The notes under the pieces are model-generated. The model did not search any database, was not told the origin of the DNA, and was given only the letters and a program-made list of their open reading frames with translations. From contig QJPP01001548.1 in NCBI GenBank assembly GCA_003996215.1, positions 124,001 to 188,000 on the forward strand: 64,000 nucleotides of DNA, in the 5' to 3' direction. Numbering within the stretch: position 1 is the stretch's first letter; every line of letters starts with the position of its first letter. Below are positions 47,601 through 59,181 of the stretch, piece by piece. The position numbers and the translations under genes were made by a program. This DNA is from Jaltomata sinuosa (lineage: Eukaryota > Streptophyta > Magnoliopsida > Solanales > Solanaceae).

Positions 47601-50257
47601 TGTAACACCCCAGAAATTCTAAGCCAAATTTAAACCGTTCTTCATGTGTTGTTAGATCCAAGCTAGATAAATTTTCTATGTATCTAACTATTAAGACTTA
47701 TTATTATGTTTTAAAGTTGTATTAGATATGAATTAGGGTCATAAAGAACCTCTATCTCAAAGTTGAGTTGAAAACTTCCTTACCGATTGAGTTTTAGTGT
47801 TAGATTCTACAAAGGTTAACTTCAAACGATCATAACTCCTATTATATAAAGTTTTAGGTGGCCTAGTACCCACCAAATTAAAGGTCTTTGAATCTTCTTT
47901 CCAATGCCACTAACCTCTCCTTAATACGAGTCTGGAGTAAAAAGATATTAGTGTTTTACTACAGGGTATCTTTCTTTTCAAATGACAGACAGCAACCACG
48001 AGAAGGTTCCACGAATCGTGGAAGTTTCCACGAGTTGTGAAACCAACTCGTGGAAATCAGTTTTTTTCCTGGAAATCACGATAAGGTTCCACGGGTCATG
48101 GAAGTTTCCACGGGTCATGAAACCAACTCGTGGAAATCAGTCCAGAGCCCTGAAAAGTCCCTTGGAACCACAACTTCCATTCCACGGACCGTGATTCATT
48201 CCACGGGACGTGATTTGTGTCCATGGAAGCCTTTGACAAAATTTTCTGATGTTTTTAAATTCTTTTCCTAGGGGTATTTTCGTAATTTCTTGCTCTTTTA
48301 ACTCCTAAATTAAGTTATTTTGGGCAAATTAAAAGGGGTTTTATTCCCACTTAGCCTAGGTTCTCTTCCATTCTCTCAATCAAGTTCCAAAAGAAGAAAA
48401 AGGAGTTTCATCCTCTTAAGCTTCAAGTTAGGATTTCAAGCTCCATAGCAAGGGATTCACTTCAAGTCTCCTAAGTCTTTTCAATTCAAGTGGGTTATCT
48501 CCAACCAAGGTATGTGGGTATTCAATAAGAGATTCCTTCACCCTTATGTCCAAAACCCCAATCTTCTAAATTGAACTTATGGATTTCTAAACTAGGGTTC
48601 TTACTCAATCCTTATGGGTCCTTCTAAAATTGTTTCCTCGTGATTCTTTTATGGATTCTAACTCTAAATTGCATGATTTTGCATGATTTTGCATGAGTTT
48701 TTATGAGTGGTTTGTTATTCATGATTTTAAGGCAAATCGTTGTCCAATTTATGAAACTTGGGTTCTTACCCACATTGGGAAAAAGTTATGGGTTTTGTTT
48801 TAAAACTTCAATTCATGATTTCTCATTTATAACCCATGCTTTAATTGATGTTTTGTAAGTGTTCTCAAAAGCCCATATGTTAAGCATGAATGTTGATTTC
48901 TAGAATGAAACTATGAATTTACATGTTTTCAAGAGAAAGTTGGCATGATTAGATATCATGGACTCTATGTATTTATGAAATTGCATGACTAATTCTTTAA
49001 GTATGAATTTAGCAAGAAAAGTATATTTTGAATTATGGTCTTGCAAAGCTTTAAGATTCATGACTTGTGAATTGCATGACATTAGATATGTCCTTATTCT
49101 TTTCCAACTGTTTTGGACATCAGATATGTCCCTATGTTTTATGAAAGTTTTGAACATCAGATATGTCCCTATGTTTTATGAAAGTTTTGGATATCAGATA
49201 TGTCCCTATGTTTTATGAAAGGTTTGGCATCTAGACATGTCTACCTAAGCTAAGTGAATTGCATGGTATCAGATATACCCTTAAGCTTTTCAAACAGATT
49301 TGGCATCAGATATGCCCAGTATTGTATGAGCTATATGTATGTTTTGGGGTTAGTATTAGCACTGAGTTGGACAGGGTGAGAGTACCCAAAAGGTCCCAGA
49401 ACTACGTGCCTCCGTAGGTCTTAAGTCCCGTCTCTTGGGCATCAGTTTTAGTGATCACGCCACAGTAATGCCTTTATACCCTGGTAAGGTATATTGGGTC
49501 CTATAGATGGGGCGGATACATCGGATTCCATGTAACTCACATGGTCTATGTCGTTAGAGAACCTCCCACAGAAACAGTTTATGCTTTAAAAATGTATTGA
49601 CTCTTTGCTTTAATATTTCAGACTTACTACTTATGATTATGTTTTTAGCTTATGATATTGCATTGAGTCATTACATTACAGATTTTACTATTACCATATG
49701 ATTTCAGCTTCAAGGATGATTTAAGCATGTTTTATCACAAATTATGCATGATCTCAGTTTTAAACAGGCTTTCAAGTATATTTTTATCATGACCTATGCA
49801 TATCCCACATACTCGGTACATCCTATAGTACTGACGCATAACTTGTGTTGCATCCTTTGATGATTTAGATTCAGGTGTTCCTTCTCAGACCCTTGGCTAG
49901 AGCTTCCAGGCCACTTTTTGTTAGCTGTTGGTGAGTCCTCTTAGATTGAGGACTAGTTATGTTCCTAGTCAGTGTTAGCCATTATATTGTTTTCGCACTT
50001 CAAGATAGCTAGGGTCTTTTACTAGCAACTCCTTATGTCATGTAGAGGCTTTTCAGACATAGACAGTGTTCGAGTCTCTTTCTGGATTTTATGTTTAAAA
50101 TTGACTTGATTACCTATGTATATGATTCCAGATTTATCTATTATGTTTCCGCTTACCTTTTTGTTATGATTGAGAATGCTATGACCAAAGGTTAGCTTGG
50201 GGAACTTGTGGTCCCAAGTCCCGTGTTACATCTAGGGGGTAACCTCGGGGCGTGACA
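47601..50257 (+). repeat. Element G 5' LTR
   Basis: 2657 bases, TGTAACACCCC...GGGGCGTGACA. It carries a cluster of CCACGA/CGTGG palindromes at 47995-48230 (for example TTCCACG-aat-CGTGGAA at 48007-48023) and a tandem repeat at 49078-49320. The 3' LTR copy at 52878 matches along its length with scattered changes. Confidence 0.93.
49078..49320 (+). repeat. 37-bp minisatellite in G 5' LTR
   Basis: About six tandem units beginning GACATCAGATATGTCC, the middle three nearly identical and about 37 bases long, the last three drifted. The start of each unit is an inverted repeat (GACAT...ATGTC). The same array is at 54344-54580 in the 3' LTR. Confidence 0.85.
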
Positions 50258-52877
50258 AACTTGGTATCAGAGCCTCAGGTTTAAGAGTCCTAGGGTGTCT
50301 AAAAGCCGCATCAAGTAGAGTCCCTTTCATGGGTGTGAAGCGTGCCACACTTATGAGAGAGAGGCTACGAGGTGTCTTAGGAAAAACTTCGCTTCTTCCA
50401 TGTTCAATATCGTGCGATAGAGTTTAACTCTATTTATTCTCCAAATTTATGCGTTGTCCCAATTCCACCTGCTTTACCTCATATTTGCGGTGCCAGAAGT
50501 AGTAAATCTCAGATTATCTCTTAGCGAGGTGCTCTCAGATCCTCTTTCAGAACCTTGTTACTAATTATTACGTAAGAGGGGAAAATGTGTACCTAGATCC
50601 TTGGGTAGTGGGGCCACCCGACAGATATTGTATTGTAAGCCATTAGTAGTAGAATGAACCTAGAGCCAGAAATATGAAGTCAGAAGGATGGTAGCCTAGA
50701 AGGGGGAATGATAGTTGATTGGAGTATGTATTTAGAGTTGTGTTTTACTAGATGGGTAATAGGATGATAGTATGAGAGTGAGAATGATAGTTTTGTGGTA
50801 TTTTCTAGTAGGCTTAGTATAGTGTATGCAAGAGTTTAAGTGATGAATTGCAGAAAGTGTGAATATGTAGGCATGATATATATATGTGTGAGTTAGAGAA
50901 GGATAGGCAATTTTGAGCCTCTCGGTATAGGCTTTAACGCATTTGATTTGGTAGGTAGTAGAAAGAGAGATCTTTGGGAGTTAGAACCATGTAAGCTTGA
51001 CATGTCTTTGCAAGGGATAGGTTGGAAGTTATTGAGTGTGATATGTACAACCCTTATATGAGATAGAAAGATTGATGCCAAGATATTTAGGTAAGGGTGA
51101 TCCTTAGACTATAGAAGGTAGTGTATATTCAGATTAACTCCTAGAGTAATGTTTGCTCTGTTAGATTAAAATGATCATAGTTCCATTTATAGGTTAGCGA
51201 GAGGTCCACAGACTTAGAACGTAGCATGAATCTAAGGGGGAGATGGTGGGATGTAGAATCAGTCAGATTTTGGAGACTCGGGTAGTGATGCTAATGGGTG
51301 TCAGAATGAAGTTAGGAGGGATGCAGGGACTTATTTTTATCCTAGCACCTTAAGTATACTTCCCTCATTACAACACCCCATTCATGTCATGTATTCCAGT
51401 GCCATGTTCTTAATTCAAATTCACAGACTTCATGCAGATTCACGTCCATACTCAACTCCCAAAACATATAGAAATTGCTCCAGACAGAATTCCAATCTTA
51501 CTCTATGATTCTATGAATTTCAGCTTTACACCATGATACTTGTCATATATGAAAGCTCATGTCTCACACTATGCTCAGTCTACATACTCAGTTCTCAAGA
51601 TATGCCTTAATGGCTAATGAAATCATGCTACATCATATATATGCTCATACCTGATTTCTCTAATAATTCATGCTTGTGATATCCTTACTCTAACCATGCT
51701 TTGTGTGTCCAGGATGTGAGAAACTCATGCCCTTTTCACTTGACTTCTCAAACCCCACCTTGGGTGGCTAGATCAAACTAAGTATAAGTCAAGACCAATC
51801 AGTATTCCTTCATTCGTGATGCTCATGCTCCCACTCTATTCTCTCAGTGATCTTGGCTTGTGTTGTCATAGTTGTTAGTAGAGAAAGCTAAGTAGTAGCC
51901 TAGATGGGAAGTAGTAGGTTGTAAGCGTGGAAGAAAAGTTAGGTGAGGATTATTCATGTGAAATAGTTAGTTAAGAAATTTTGGTATGTCTCTTTGTAGA
52001 AGTTCTTCAAGTTACAACTCCTAGATATGCTAGGAAGAGAGGAGAAGTCATGGATAGTATGAGCTACAAACCATAGGGTGATCATAGTGATAGGCTTAAA
52101 AGTCATGATGAAATACATGTGGGCTTTTGCTTTGTGTGCCTAGTGACCCATTGATTAGAGCTCAAGCTTAGTTGATTTTTGTGATAAGGAGGAATATCAT
52201 TCCTGGGAGGTAATTCTGGATGTAAGAGATTTAGTCAAGATAGGCTTGATTATAGTGAAAGTAGGTAGTTAGACTTAGACCTTAGTATTCAGAGGAGTTA
52301 GTGTAGTCGAAAGGTGTTTCTAAGCTTAAGATTTGTCAACCGTAGTGATTAAGGCGAGAATAGTCTTTTCTTACTCCTAGCCCAGGGTGCCCATATCTTA
52401 GGTCCAGTAACTTTAGCTTGCAAGATATTAGAATCCTCATATCAGATCAGTTCAGACCTATCGATAATCATTCCTAAGGTTAGAAGGCCCTACATTCAGT
52501 TTAGTCCAAGGTAGTAAGTTCAGTTTAAAAGAGAATGGTTTCCTCATATAGTTACCCCTCTCAGTTTGATGTCCTTTTCAGTTATCTATGATTTCTAAGA
52601 ATGTTCGTTCCATATGAATTTCAGCTGAGACGCTACTCTTAATCCAGATCAATTATCATGTTAGCCATTCAGTTTTATACACCATCAGTTGTTCTCATAC
52701 CCTCAGTATGCTTACATGCCTCATGAATTCAACTCAGTTTATAATTAAGTCAGAGATCAGTTATCATATAAATACTTCAGCTTTTAAAACTCAGTTGATA
52801 GAATTGCAACCCTTTACACCTCCACTCTCAACTTAGAAGTCATCATTTGAGGAAAAATGATCCCAAGGGGGAGATAT
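50258..52877 (+). other. Element G internal non-coding domain with primer site and polypurine tract
   Basis: TTGGTATCAGAGCC at 50261-50274 is an exact initiator tRNA-Met primer site. CCCAAGGGGGAGATAT at 52862-52877, touching the 3' LTR, is a clear polypurine tract. Between them there is no coding frame on either strand that resembles Gag or Pol. The region presumably carries packaging or replication signals only. Confidence 0.85.
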
Positions 52878-54667
52878 TGTAACACCCCAGAAATTCTAAG
52901 CCAAATTTGAACCGTTCTCCATGTGTTGTTAGACCCAAACTAGATAAATTTTATATGTATCTAAGTATTAAGACTTATTATGAAATTTTAAAGGTGTATT
53001 AGCTATGACTTAGGGTCATAAAGAACCTCTAGCTCAAAGTTGAGTTGAAAGCTTCTTACCAATTGAGTTTTAGTTTTAGATACTACAAGGGTCAACTTCA
53101 AACGATCATAACTCCTTTTATATAAAGATTTAGGTGGAATAGTATCCACCAAATTAAAGGTCTTTGAATCTTCTTTCCAACTCCATCAACCGCGCCTTAA
53201 TACAAGTCTGGAGTAAAAAGATATCAGTGTTTTACTACAGGGTGTCTGTCTGTCAAAATGACAGACAGCAACCACGAGAAGGTTCCATGAATCGTGGAAG
53301 TTTCCACGAGTCGTGAAACCAACTCGTGGAAATCAGGTTTTTTCCTGGAAATCACGAGAAGGTTCCACGGGTCGTGGAAGTTTCCACGGGTCATGAAACC
53401 AACTCATGGAAATCAATCCAGAGCCCTAAAAAGTCCCTTGGAACCACGACTTCCATTCCACGGACCGTGATTCATTCCACGGGACGTGATTTGTGTCCGT
53501 GGAAGCCTTTGACAAAATTTTCTGAAGTTTTTAAATTCTTTTCCAAGGGGTATTTTGGTAATTTCCTGCTCTTTTAACTCCTAAGTTAAGTTATTTTGGG
53601 AAAATTAAGAGGGGTTTTATTCCCACTTAGCCTAGGTTCTCTTCCATTCTCTCGATCAATCTCCAAAATAAGAAAAAGGATTTTCATCCTCTCAAGCTTC
53701 AAGTTAGGATTTCAAGCTCCATAGCAAGGGATTCACTTCAAGTCTCCTAAGTCTTTTCAATTCAAGTGGGTTAGCTCCAACCAAGGTATGTGGGTATTCA
53801 ATAAGAGATTCCTTCATGCTTATGCCCAAAATCCGAATCTTCTAAATTGACCTTATGGATTTCTAAACTTGGGTTCTTACTCTATCCTTATGGGTCCTTC
53901 TAAAACTGTTTCCTCATATTTCTTCTATGGATTCTAACTCTAAATTGCATGATTTTGCATGAGTTTTTATGAGTGGTTTGTTATTCATGATTTTAAGGCA
54001 AATCGTTGTCCAATTTATGAAACTTGGGTTCTTACCCACATTGGGAAAAAGTTATGGGTTTTGTTTTAAAACTTCAATTCATGATTTCTCATCTATAACC
54101 CATGCTTTAATTGATGTTTTGTAAGTGTTCTCAAAAGCCCATATGTTAAGCATGAATGTTGATTTCTAGCATGAAACTATGAATTTACATGTTTTCAAGA
54201 GAAAGTTGGCATGATTAGATATCATGGCCTCTATGTATTTATGAAATTGCATGATTAATTCTTTAAGTATGAATTTAGCAAGAAAAGTATATTTTGAATT
54301 ATGGTCTTGCAAAGCTTTAAGATTCATGACTTGTGAATTGCATGACATCAGATATGTCCTTATTCTTTTCCAACTGTTTTGGACATCAGATATGTCCCTA
54401 TGTTTTATGAAAGTTTTGGACATCAGATATGTCCCTATGTTTTATGAAAGTTTTGGATATCAGATATGTCCCTATGTTTTATGGTTTGTCATCTAGACAT
54501 GTCTACCTAAGCTAAGTCAATTGCATGGTATGAGATATACACTTATGCTTTTCAAACAGATTTGGCATCAGATATGCCCAGTATTATATGAGCTATATTT
54601 ATGTTTTGGGAGTAGTATTAGCACCGAGTTGGACAGGGTGAGAGTACCCAAAAGTTCCCAGAACTAC
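52878..54667 (+). repeat. Element G 3' LTR, truncated
   Basis: Matches the first 1.8 kb of the 5' LTR (to about 49407) and stops abruptly after CCCAGAACTAC. About 850 bases of LTR are missing. The minisatellite lies at 54344-54580. The sequence following is C gag. Confidence 0.92.
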
Positions 54668-54951
54668 ATCTAGATGCGCAATCGGATGGACTCTTGGTAA
54701 ATATGTTGTAAGATGAATGGTTGGCAAATTTCCACGAAATTCCGAATATGCTGGTTGGCATTTTCATGGGCAGCTCCACCAAATAAGCCCTTACTCTGAA
54801 TTAGATGGAGCATGGTTCTTATCACATGGAATACAACATTTCCCACCGTGGGGGGTAGACGGATTGCACCTATACCTCCGTGCATCATTGGCTCAGCATC
54901 ATTGGCATTGTCAAAGCCACCAATGCTCTCATTATCATCGGCTTTATCCAT
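54668..54951 (-). pseudogene. gag: Element C gag, N-terminal part
   Basis: ATG at 54951 (MDKADDNESIGGF), then MLHLIQSKGLFGGAAHENANQHIRNF and ESIRLRI, matching the first capsid block of A and B (GLYSGKPMEDAILHVNNF, EAIRLRL). It breaks off where G begins. By comparison with A, about 55 codons between this block and WLRFKKK on the other side of G are absent, so the break is a deletion and not a simple insertion. Confidence 0.82.
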
Positions 54952-55052
54952 TGTTGGCCTGCTCAATAAACACACAAACAACAAAAACTAAAAGAAAACA
55001 AATACTCTCAGTTGACTTCACAACAACAATCAAAAACTAGCTAATACTCAAG

Positions 55053-55070
55053 TCCCCGGCAACGGCGCCA
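55053..55070 (-). other. Element C primer binding site (tRNA-Asp type)
   Basis: Exact TGGCGCCGTTGCCGGGGA on the sense strand, three to four bases from the LTR. This supports the Athila assignment of C. Confidence 0.93.
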
Positions 55071-55073
55071 TTT

Positions 55074-56584
55074 TAAATGAACGCTTAAATCGTGCTCTCA
55101 AATGAAGAGGTCTTGCTGATCGCGTAGTCAAAACATATTTATAAACCCAATGGATGTCAGAGTCGAACCCAAGGGACTTGATCTAGCTAGTGAGAGATTA
55201 TGCGAAGCGATTTCAAAGTGAGAGTAGTTGTTCAACAAAACCAAACAATAAAATTGGGGGAATTGGGAAAGTTGCCACTACTAACTCAATTCAATAAAAA
55301 GCTATAAAATCAAGATGGGTGTACCAATAAGGACTAGATGACTAGGGGTGCATTTCAGATGGGGAATTCGCTATAGGATAAGGTAATCAGTAATTCACTT
55401 TAATTTTCACCTATTGACACGGGTTGCGTTGGTTATGGGTGTAGAATGTTATCTCTCGATCAACATTTATTTATTCGATGATTTTGGTTTGAACATCATT
55501 CGGTGTGCTAAATAACCAACCAACTTTTACGTGGGGAGGTTGTCCTATCTCTAGCTCGGACCCTTAAATGGGAGATTTCGCGATTGGAACTATGTCTAGC
55601 CTCCAATCTAAGTGGACTCCCAAGTACCCACTAGCAATTACACATCCACAACTACAAAATTCTCTCTCTAGCAATTACATAGCCAAGTAAGTTAAATTCA
55701 TGTTTGCAACCACAAATTTTTAGATTAAAACATGGTGAAATTACTAGACCCATATCAGATAACCAATTATAAAAGTGAATTAGCAACACCCACACCCATT
55801 AGCTAAGCACCTATCATCAATACACCCCTAGACAAGATAAATTAGCCACTCATAGAAGGGGGAGAAGTTATACCAGCTGGGTAAATCAAATTCCCATCCA
55901 TTGTAGTTGATTCTCACGTTCTAGAGTCAAATTAAGCACACTATTTGTTAACCAAAAGATTGGATTGAAAACCCTCTCTCAATGGAGATGGAGAAATTGT
56001 TTACAAGCCAAAAATATCTCCAAATTCTCTATGTGAAATTCTCTCTAAAAATTTGACTATCTAAAATAAGCCTAAAATTGCCTTTTATATGTTCCCAAAT
56101 TGTCACATGAATTTAGGACAAAATTTCCCTTTAGGTGGTGTGCGATGCGACGTGCGGTTCATACATCGCAGTGTGCATATTGCACACCTTCTTCAGATTG
56201 ACCAGTGACTTCAGCCGCATTGGAACGCGTTGTGCGAAGGTGGTGCATTTCGCACCACGGGATGTGCACATCACATGGCGACCGGACTCCTTGGAAGAAT
56301 CTTCATTCATCTTTGCAGCTTCATGGGGAGGAAGTACGAACCGCACCTCAGCTTGTGTGTGTCGCACAGCCACCTCACCTCCTGGCTAATTCTCCAGCTT
56401 TTCTCAACTCTTCACACTTAGCTCTTTTTTGGCTCTTTTTGGGTCCATATCCTTGTTTTTCCTTTTCTATCATAAGTACCTGCATAGACATTAATAAAGG
56501 CCTTAAGAACCTCTAAATCGATTCAAAACATAGTAATAATTCATGAATATAGGCTCAATAAGTTGGTAGATTATCGACTTATAA
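55074..56584 (-). repeat. Element C right LTR (5' LTR in sense)
   Basis: About 1.5 kb aligning with 25403-26909; the exact left edge is uncertain by a few bases (TAAATGAACG here against TGGTGAACAC). The end reads CTTATAA where the left copy has TTTATCA. GTGGC at 56585-56589 is the right target copy. The GTGCG-type palindrome cluster is at 56140-56390. Confidence 0.88.
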
Positions 56585-58723
56585 GTGGCCTTTAGCGCGA
56601 TCGCGCTCCTTTAGTGCGATTGCGCTGGTCTGTGATTTCCCCTTCAGCATGATTGCGCTCCCATAGCGTAGTAGCACTGGTCTGTAATCCTTCCTTCAGT
56701 GTGATCATGTTCCTTTAGCGCGATAGCGCTGACCAGCAACCAGCAGCTATATAATTCTTTGGCCTTCATTTTTCCATCTTGTTCCTCATACTTTTCCAAC
56801 TCTAAAACACAAATTCTCTCTACCAAATTGCTCCAAAATAGTTCTTGAACTTGGAGAGTCATTTGCTGATCAAAAATTCGCGCTCCCTCGACAATTGGTA
56901 AGTCTTATTCCCCAACTTGTTCTTCTTTTTTTTCTAAAGAAACCACCATTGGTGGGAGTTTCTAAAGATTTGAAATTCTTGTAGATTCTGCCCTTTTTGT
57001 GAGTGCATGATCGTGGGTTTGTGAGACTCGTTGTTCGAGTGAAATTCCTCGCTTTGTGGCAAGCTTTCTTGCTCAATTTCTGACTATTCATCCTTAAAAT
57101 TTCTTCTTTAATTCTTGACTTGAGTGGGCTGTTTGGAGCCCCAATTGTTGTCCGTTTCCACTCAAATTTTGATCATGTGCTCCCGGGATGGTAAGGAACA
57201 CTTAGGTGTTTTTTGTTTCCGATTTTGGGTTAGTCCCGTTTGTGAACCAGATTTCAACCTGGTTATGTTTATGGCATTGTAGGTATCATTAGCCTTGTAT
57301 TAATGTGTAAATTATTGTATTGATAGTGGTTTTGCAATTTGGAGTTTCTCGAAGCAGTTCGAGACGACACCGTCCCCACAGCTATTCGTCGGATGACAGG
57401 TAGTTTATGTCTTTCCCTACCTAGACTCTGCGTATATAGGCTATAACTGCATTAATTAGCATCCTTGGGTGGGTTGTTATAGGTTGGTACCCCCGACCTT
57501 GTCTGCCTTTTCTATCCATTTATTTCATTCGTTGTTTGTAGTATTCGCATAGTATTGTATATTACCCTTGTGTGATCCTGTGTGGCCTTGTATTGACTCT
57601 GGAACATAGATGGTGGGTTATTTGGGAATGTCCGTGAGTCCCGGACAAAGAGATATCCTTTTAGGCTAGTTATGTCTGTTGATTAGTTATGGAGCCTATG
57701 CAGGGCCGATAGGAATTGTTTGTGAGCCATTATTGGGGTACTCTATTGTTTGCGAGCATATAATACATGAAAAGGTTTTCCCTGCATGTTTTACTACTGA
57801 TTTGGCTTCGGGCCTACTATAATTGATTTCTAAACCTTGCATGGCCCCGACCACCTATTTTCGGTAAATGGATTTTTGAAAGGGCTTGGAAGGTGGCTTC
57901 TATGAAACCTCTCAGAGAAGAGAGCGTATATTAATGATTTGACTGATGGTTCTCATTCTAATACTAGGCTCGGCTGGAACGTAGCACTAGATATTATTTG
58001 CCATGGATTTAGACCCGGATATAATCTGGGTACTCTATTTAGGGATTTCGATACCTGATTTTTGTTTTAGACCTGGAAACACTTCAGGCACCATTTATAA
58101 GGGTTATTGAGACTTGACTACTGCTTTAGACCCGGGTACACTCTGGGCACCCTTGATGGGGATTATTGAGATTATTACTACTGATTTGGACTCGGATTGA
58201 ATTCGAGCACACACTATGAGATCCCGATGGTTGAGATATTTTGAGGTTGGAGTGTTGTACGTGGTCTACGAGTAGACCTCCATAGACCCTGTAATCTCGG
58301 ACCAAGTGCTATGGCAAAAGGGTGACCGAGGGTAGGGGTTTATGATAGAGTAGATGTACTTAGGAGAAGTCCTTCCATGAATCCCGCCTTTATTGGACCT
58401 TTGGGGCACCGGAGTGGGTAACATACTAACACTGTGGTCACACTTGGTTACAGATTCAACATATCATATCATCATACATATTTCACCCGGACTCCACCCA
58501 TATTTGTTGTGTGTTCAGTGAACTCTCCAATTGTATGGGCAGCCGGAGGGTTTGTTTTCACTTGATTGCATTCCTCGATTGTATGGGCGGCCGATGGGAC
58601 TGTAGGGATATTATATCATCCCTATCAGATTAAAGAGGTTGTTTTAGTTCTTGGTTCTTTTGTATTGGTAAGTTTTAGCCTGTCGAAGCTCCGAGTGTTT
58701 GGGATTGAGTATTGAGGGGCTAG
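56585..58723 (+). repeat. Element H LTR, second part
   Basis: Resumes right after the C target copy and reads like D and S LTRs (GTCGGATGACAGGTAG near 57389, TGACTCTGGAACATAGA near 57594). Its own palindromic words cluster at 56590-56735: AGCGCGATCGCGCT at 56594-56607 and AGCGCgataGCGCT at 56717-56730. It is broken at 58723 by element F, so the LTR end lies outside the window. Confidence 0.85.
57420..57475 (+). promoter_or_regulatory. Putative core promoter of LTR H
   Basis: CTAGACT, then GTATATAGG at about 57432-57440 and CCTTGGGT, the same block as in D and S. This is inferred from conservation only. Confidence 0.45.
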
Positions 58724-59181
58724 TGTGATAACGGAAATCAAACAAACAAGAAGGAAAGAAGGAAAATATATATGGATTTAAGAACTAGAAAGTGAAATTA
58801 TGGGCAACAAGGGGCTAGAACTCTCACCTCCTAATTGACTCCACTAACTAGAAATTAAACCAACTTAATTAATCAAAGAAACTAAGGAATTCCACAAATG
58901 GGATACCTTCGATTAATTAAGCAAGAGAAGTCTTCCCACAATTAAGAGAGTTCACCTAATTACCCACTAATTCCTTAAGGGAATTTCACTAAATACTACA
59001 ACTATAAATTTAGAGTATCAATCTTCAATGTTCAAAACTAGTCTTCCAAAATGAAGAAAAGCTACTACTTATACTAGGGAATTAGAAGACACTAGCTATT
59101 ACAATTTTGCCCTTAATAAAGTAAGGGCCTTGTTTGGTTGCCTTCTTTTGGGAATTCTTGAATTCCTCCTTCCACCTCACT
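58724..59181 (-). repeat. Element F left LTR and 3' untranslated region
   Basis: AT-rich non-coding DNA from the insertion edge to the integrase tail. The LTR end is unresolved: the pyrimidine run CCTCCTTCCACCTC near 59163-59176 could be the complement of the polypurine tract, which would place the LTR at about 58724-59160. The right-hand LTR needed to check this lies outside the window. Confidence 0.5.

Larger units (their letters stand above)
47601..54667 (+). mobile_element. Element G: non-coding LTR retrotransposon derivative (LARD-like)
   Basis: Plus-strand element inside C gag. The 5' LTR is 47601-50257, then a tRNA-Met primer site, a 2.6-kb internal region without coding capacity, a polypurine tract and a 3' LTR truncated at 54667. 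The internal region has no frame longer than about 60 codons, so G must have used proteins of another element. The LTR kinship with E suggests the E family as the helper. The left target copy would be GGCTC at 47596-47600; no right copy remains because the right end is deleted together with part of C gag. Confidence 0.85.
25403..56584 (-). mobile_element. Element C: Athila-like element without pol, containing B and G
   Basis: Minus-strand element flanked by GTGGC at 25398-25402 and 56585-56589, 31 kb apart. Subtracting B and G leaves about 9.6 kb: two LTRs of about 1.5 kb, a tRNA-Asp primer site, gag in two pieces, an envelope-position frame and long non-coding spacers. There is no protease, RT, RNase H or integrase between gag (stop at 46719) and the next frame (44908). 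C therefore looks like a non-autonomous Athila derivative that lost pol but kept the frame after it. The LTR family differs from A and B. Confidence 0.85.

Noticed and set aside
49078..49320. Tandem array considered as a CRISPR-like array
   Set aside because: Contiguous units without unique spacers, inside a plant LTR and duplicated in the other LTR; this is a minisatellite.
50258..52877. Hidden host gene or degenerate gag inside G
   Set aside because: Checked on both strands; no frame above about 60 codons and no Gag or Pol motif.
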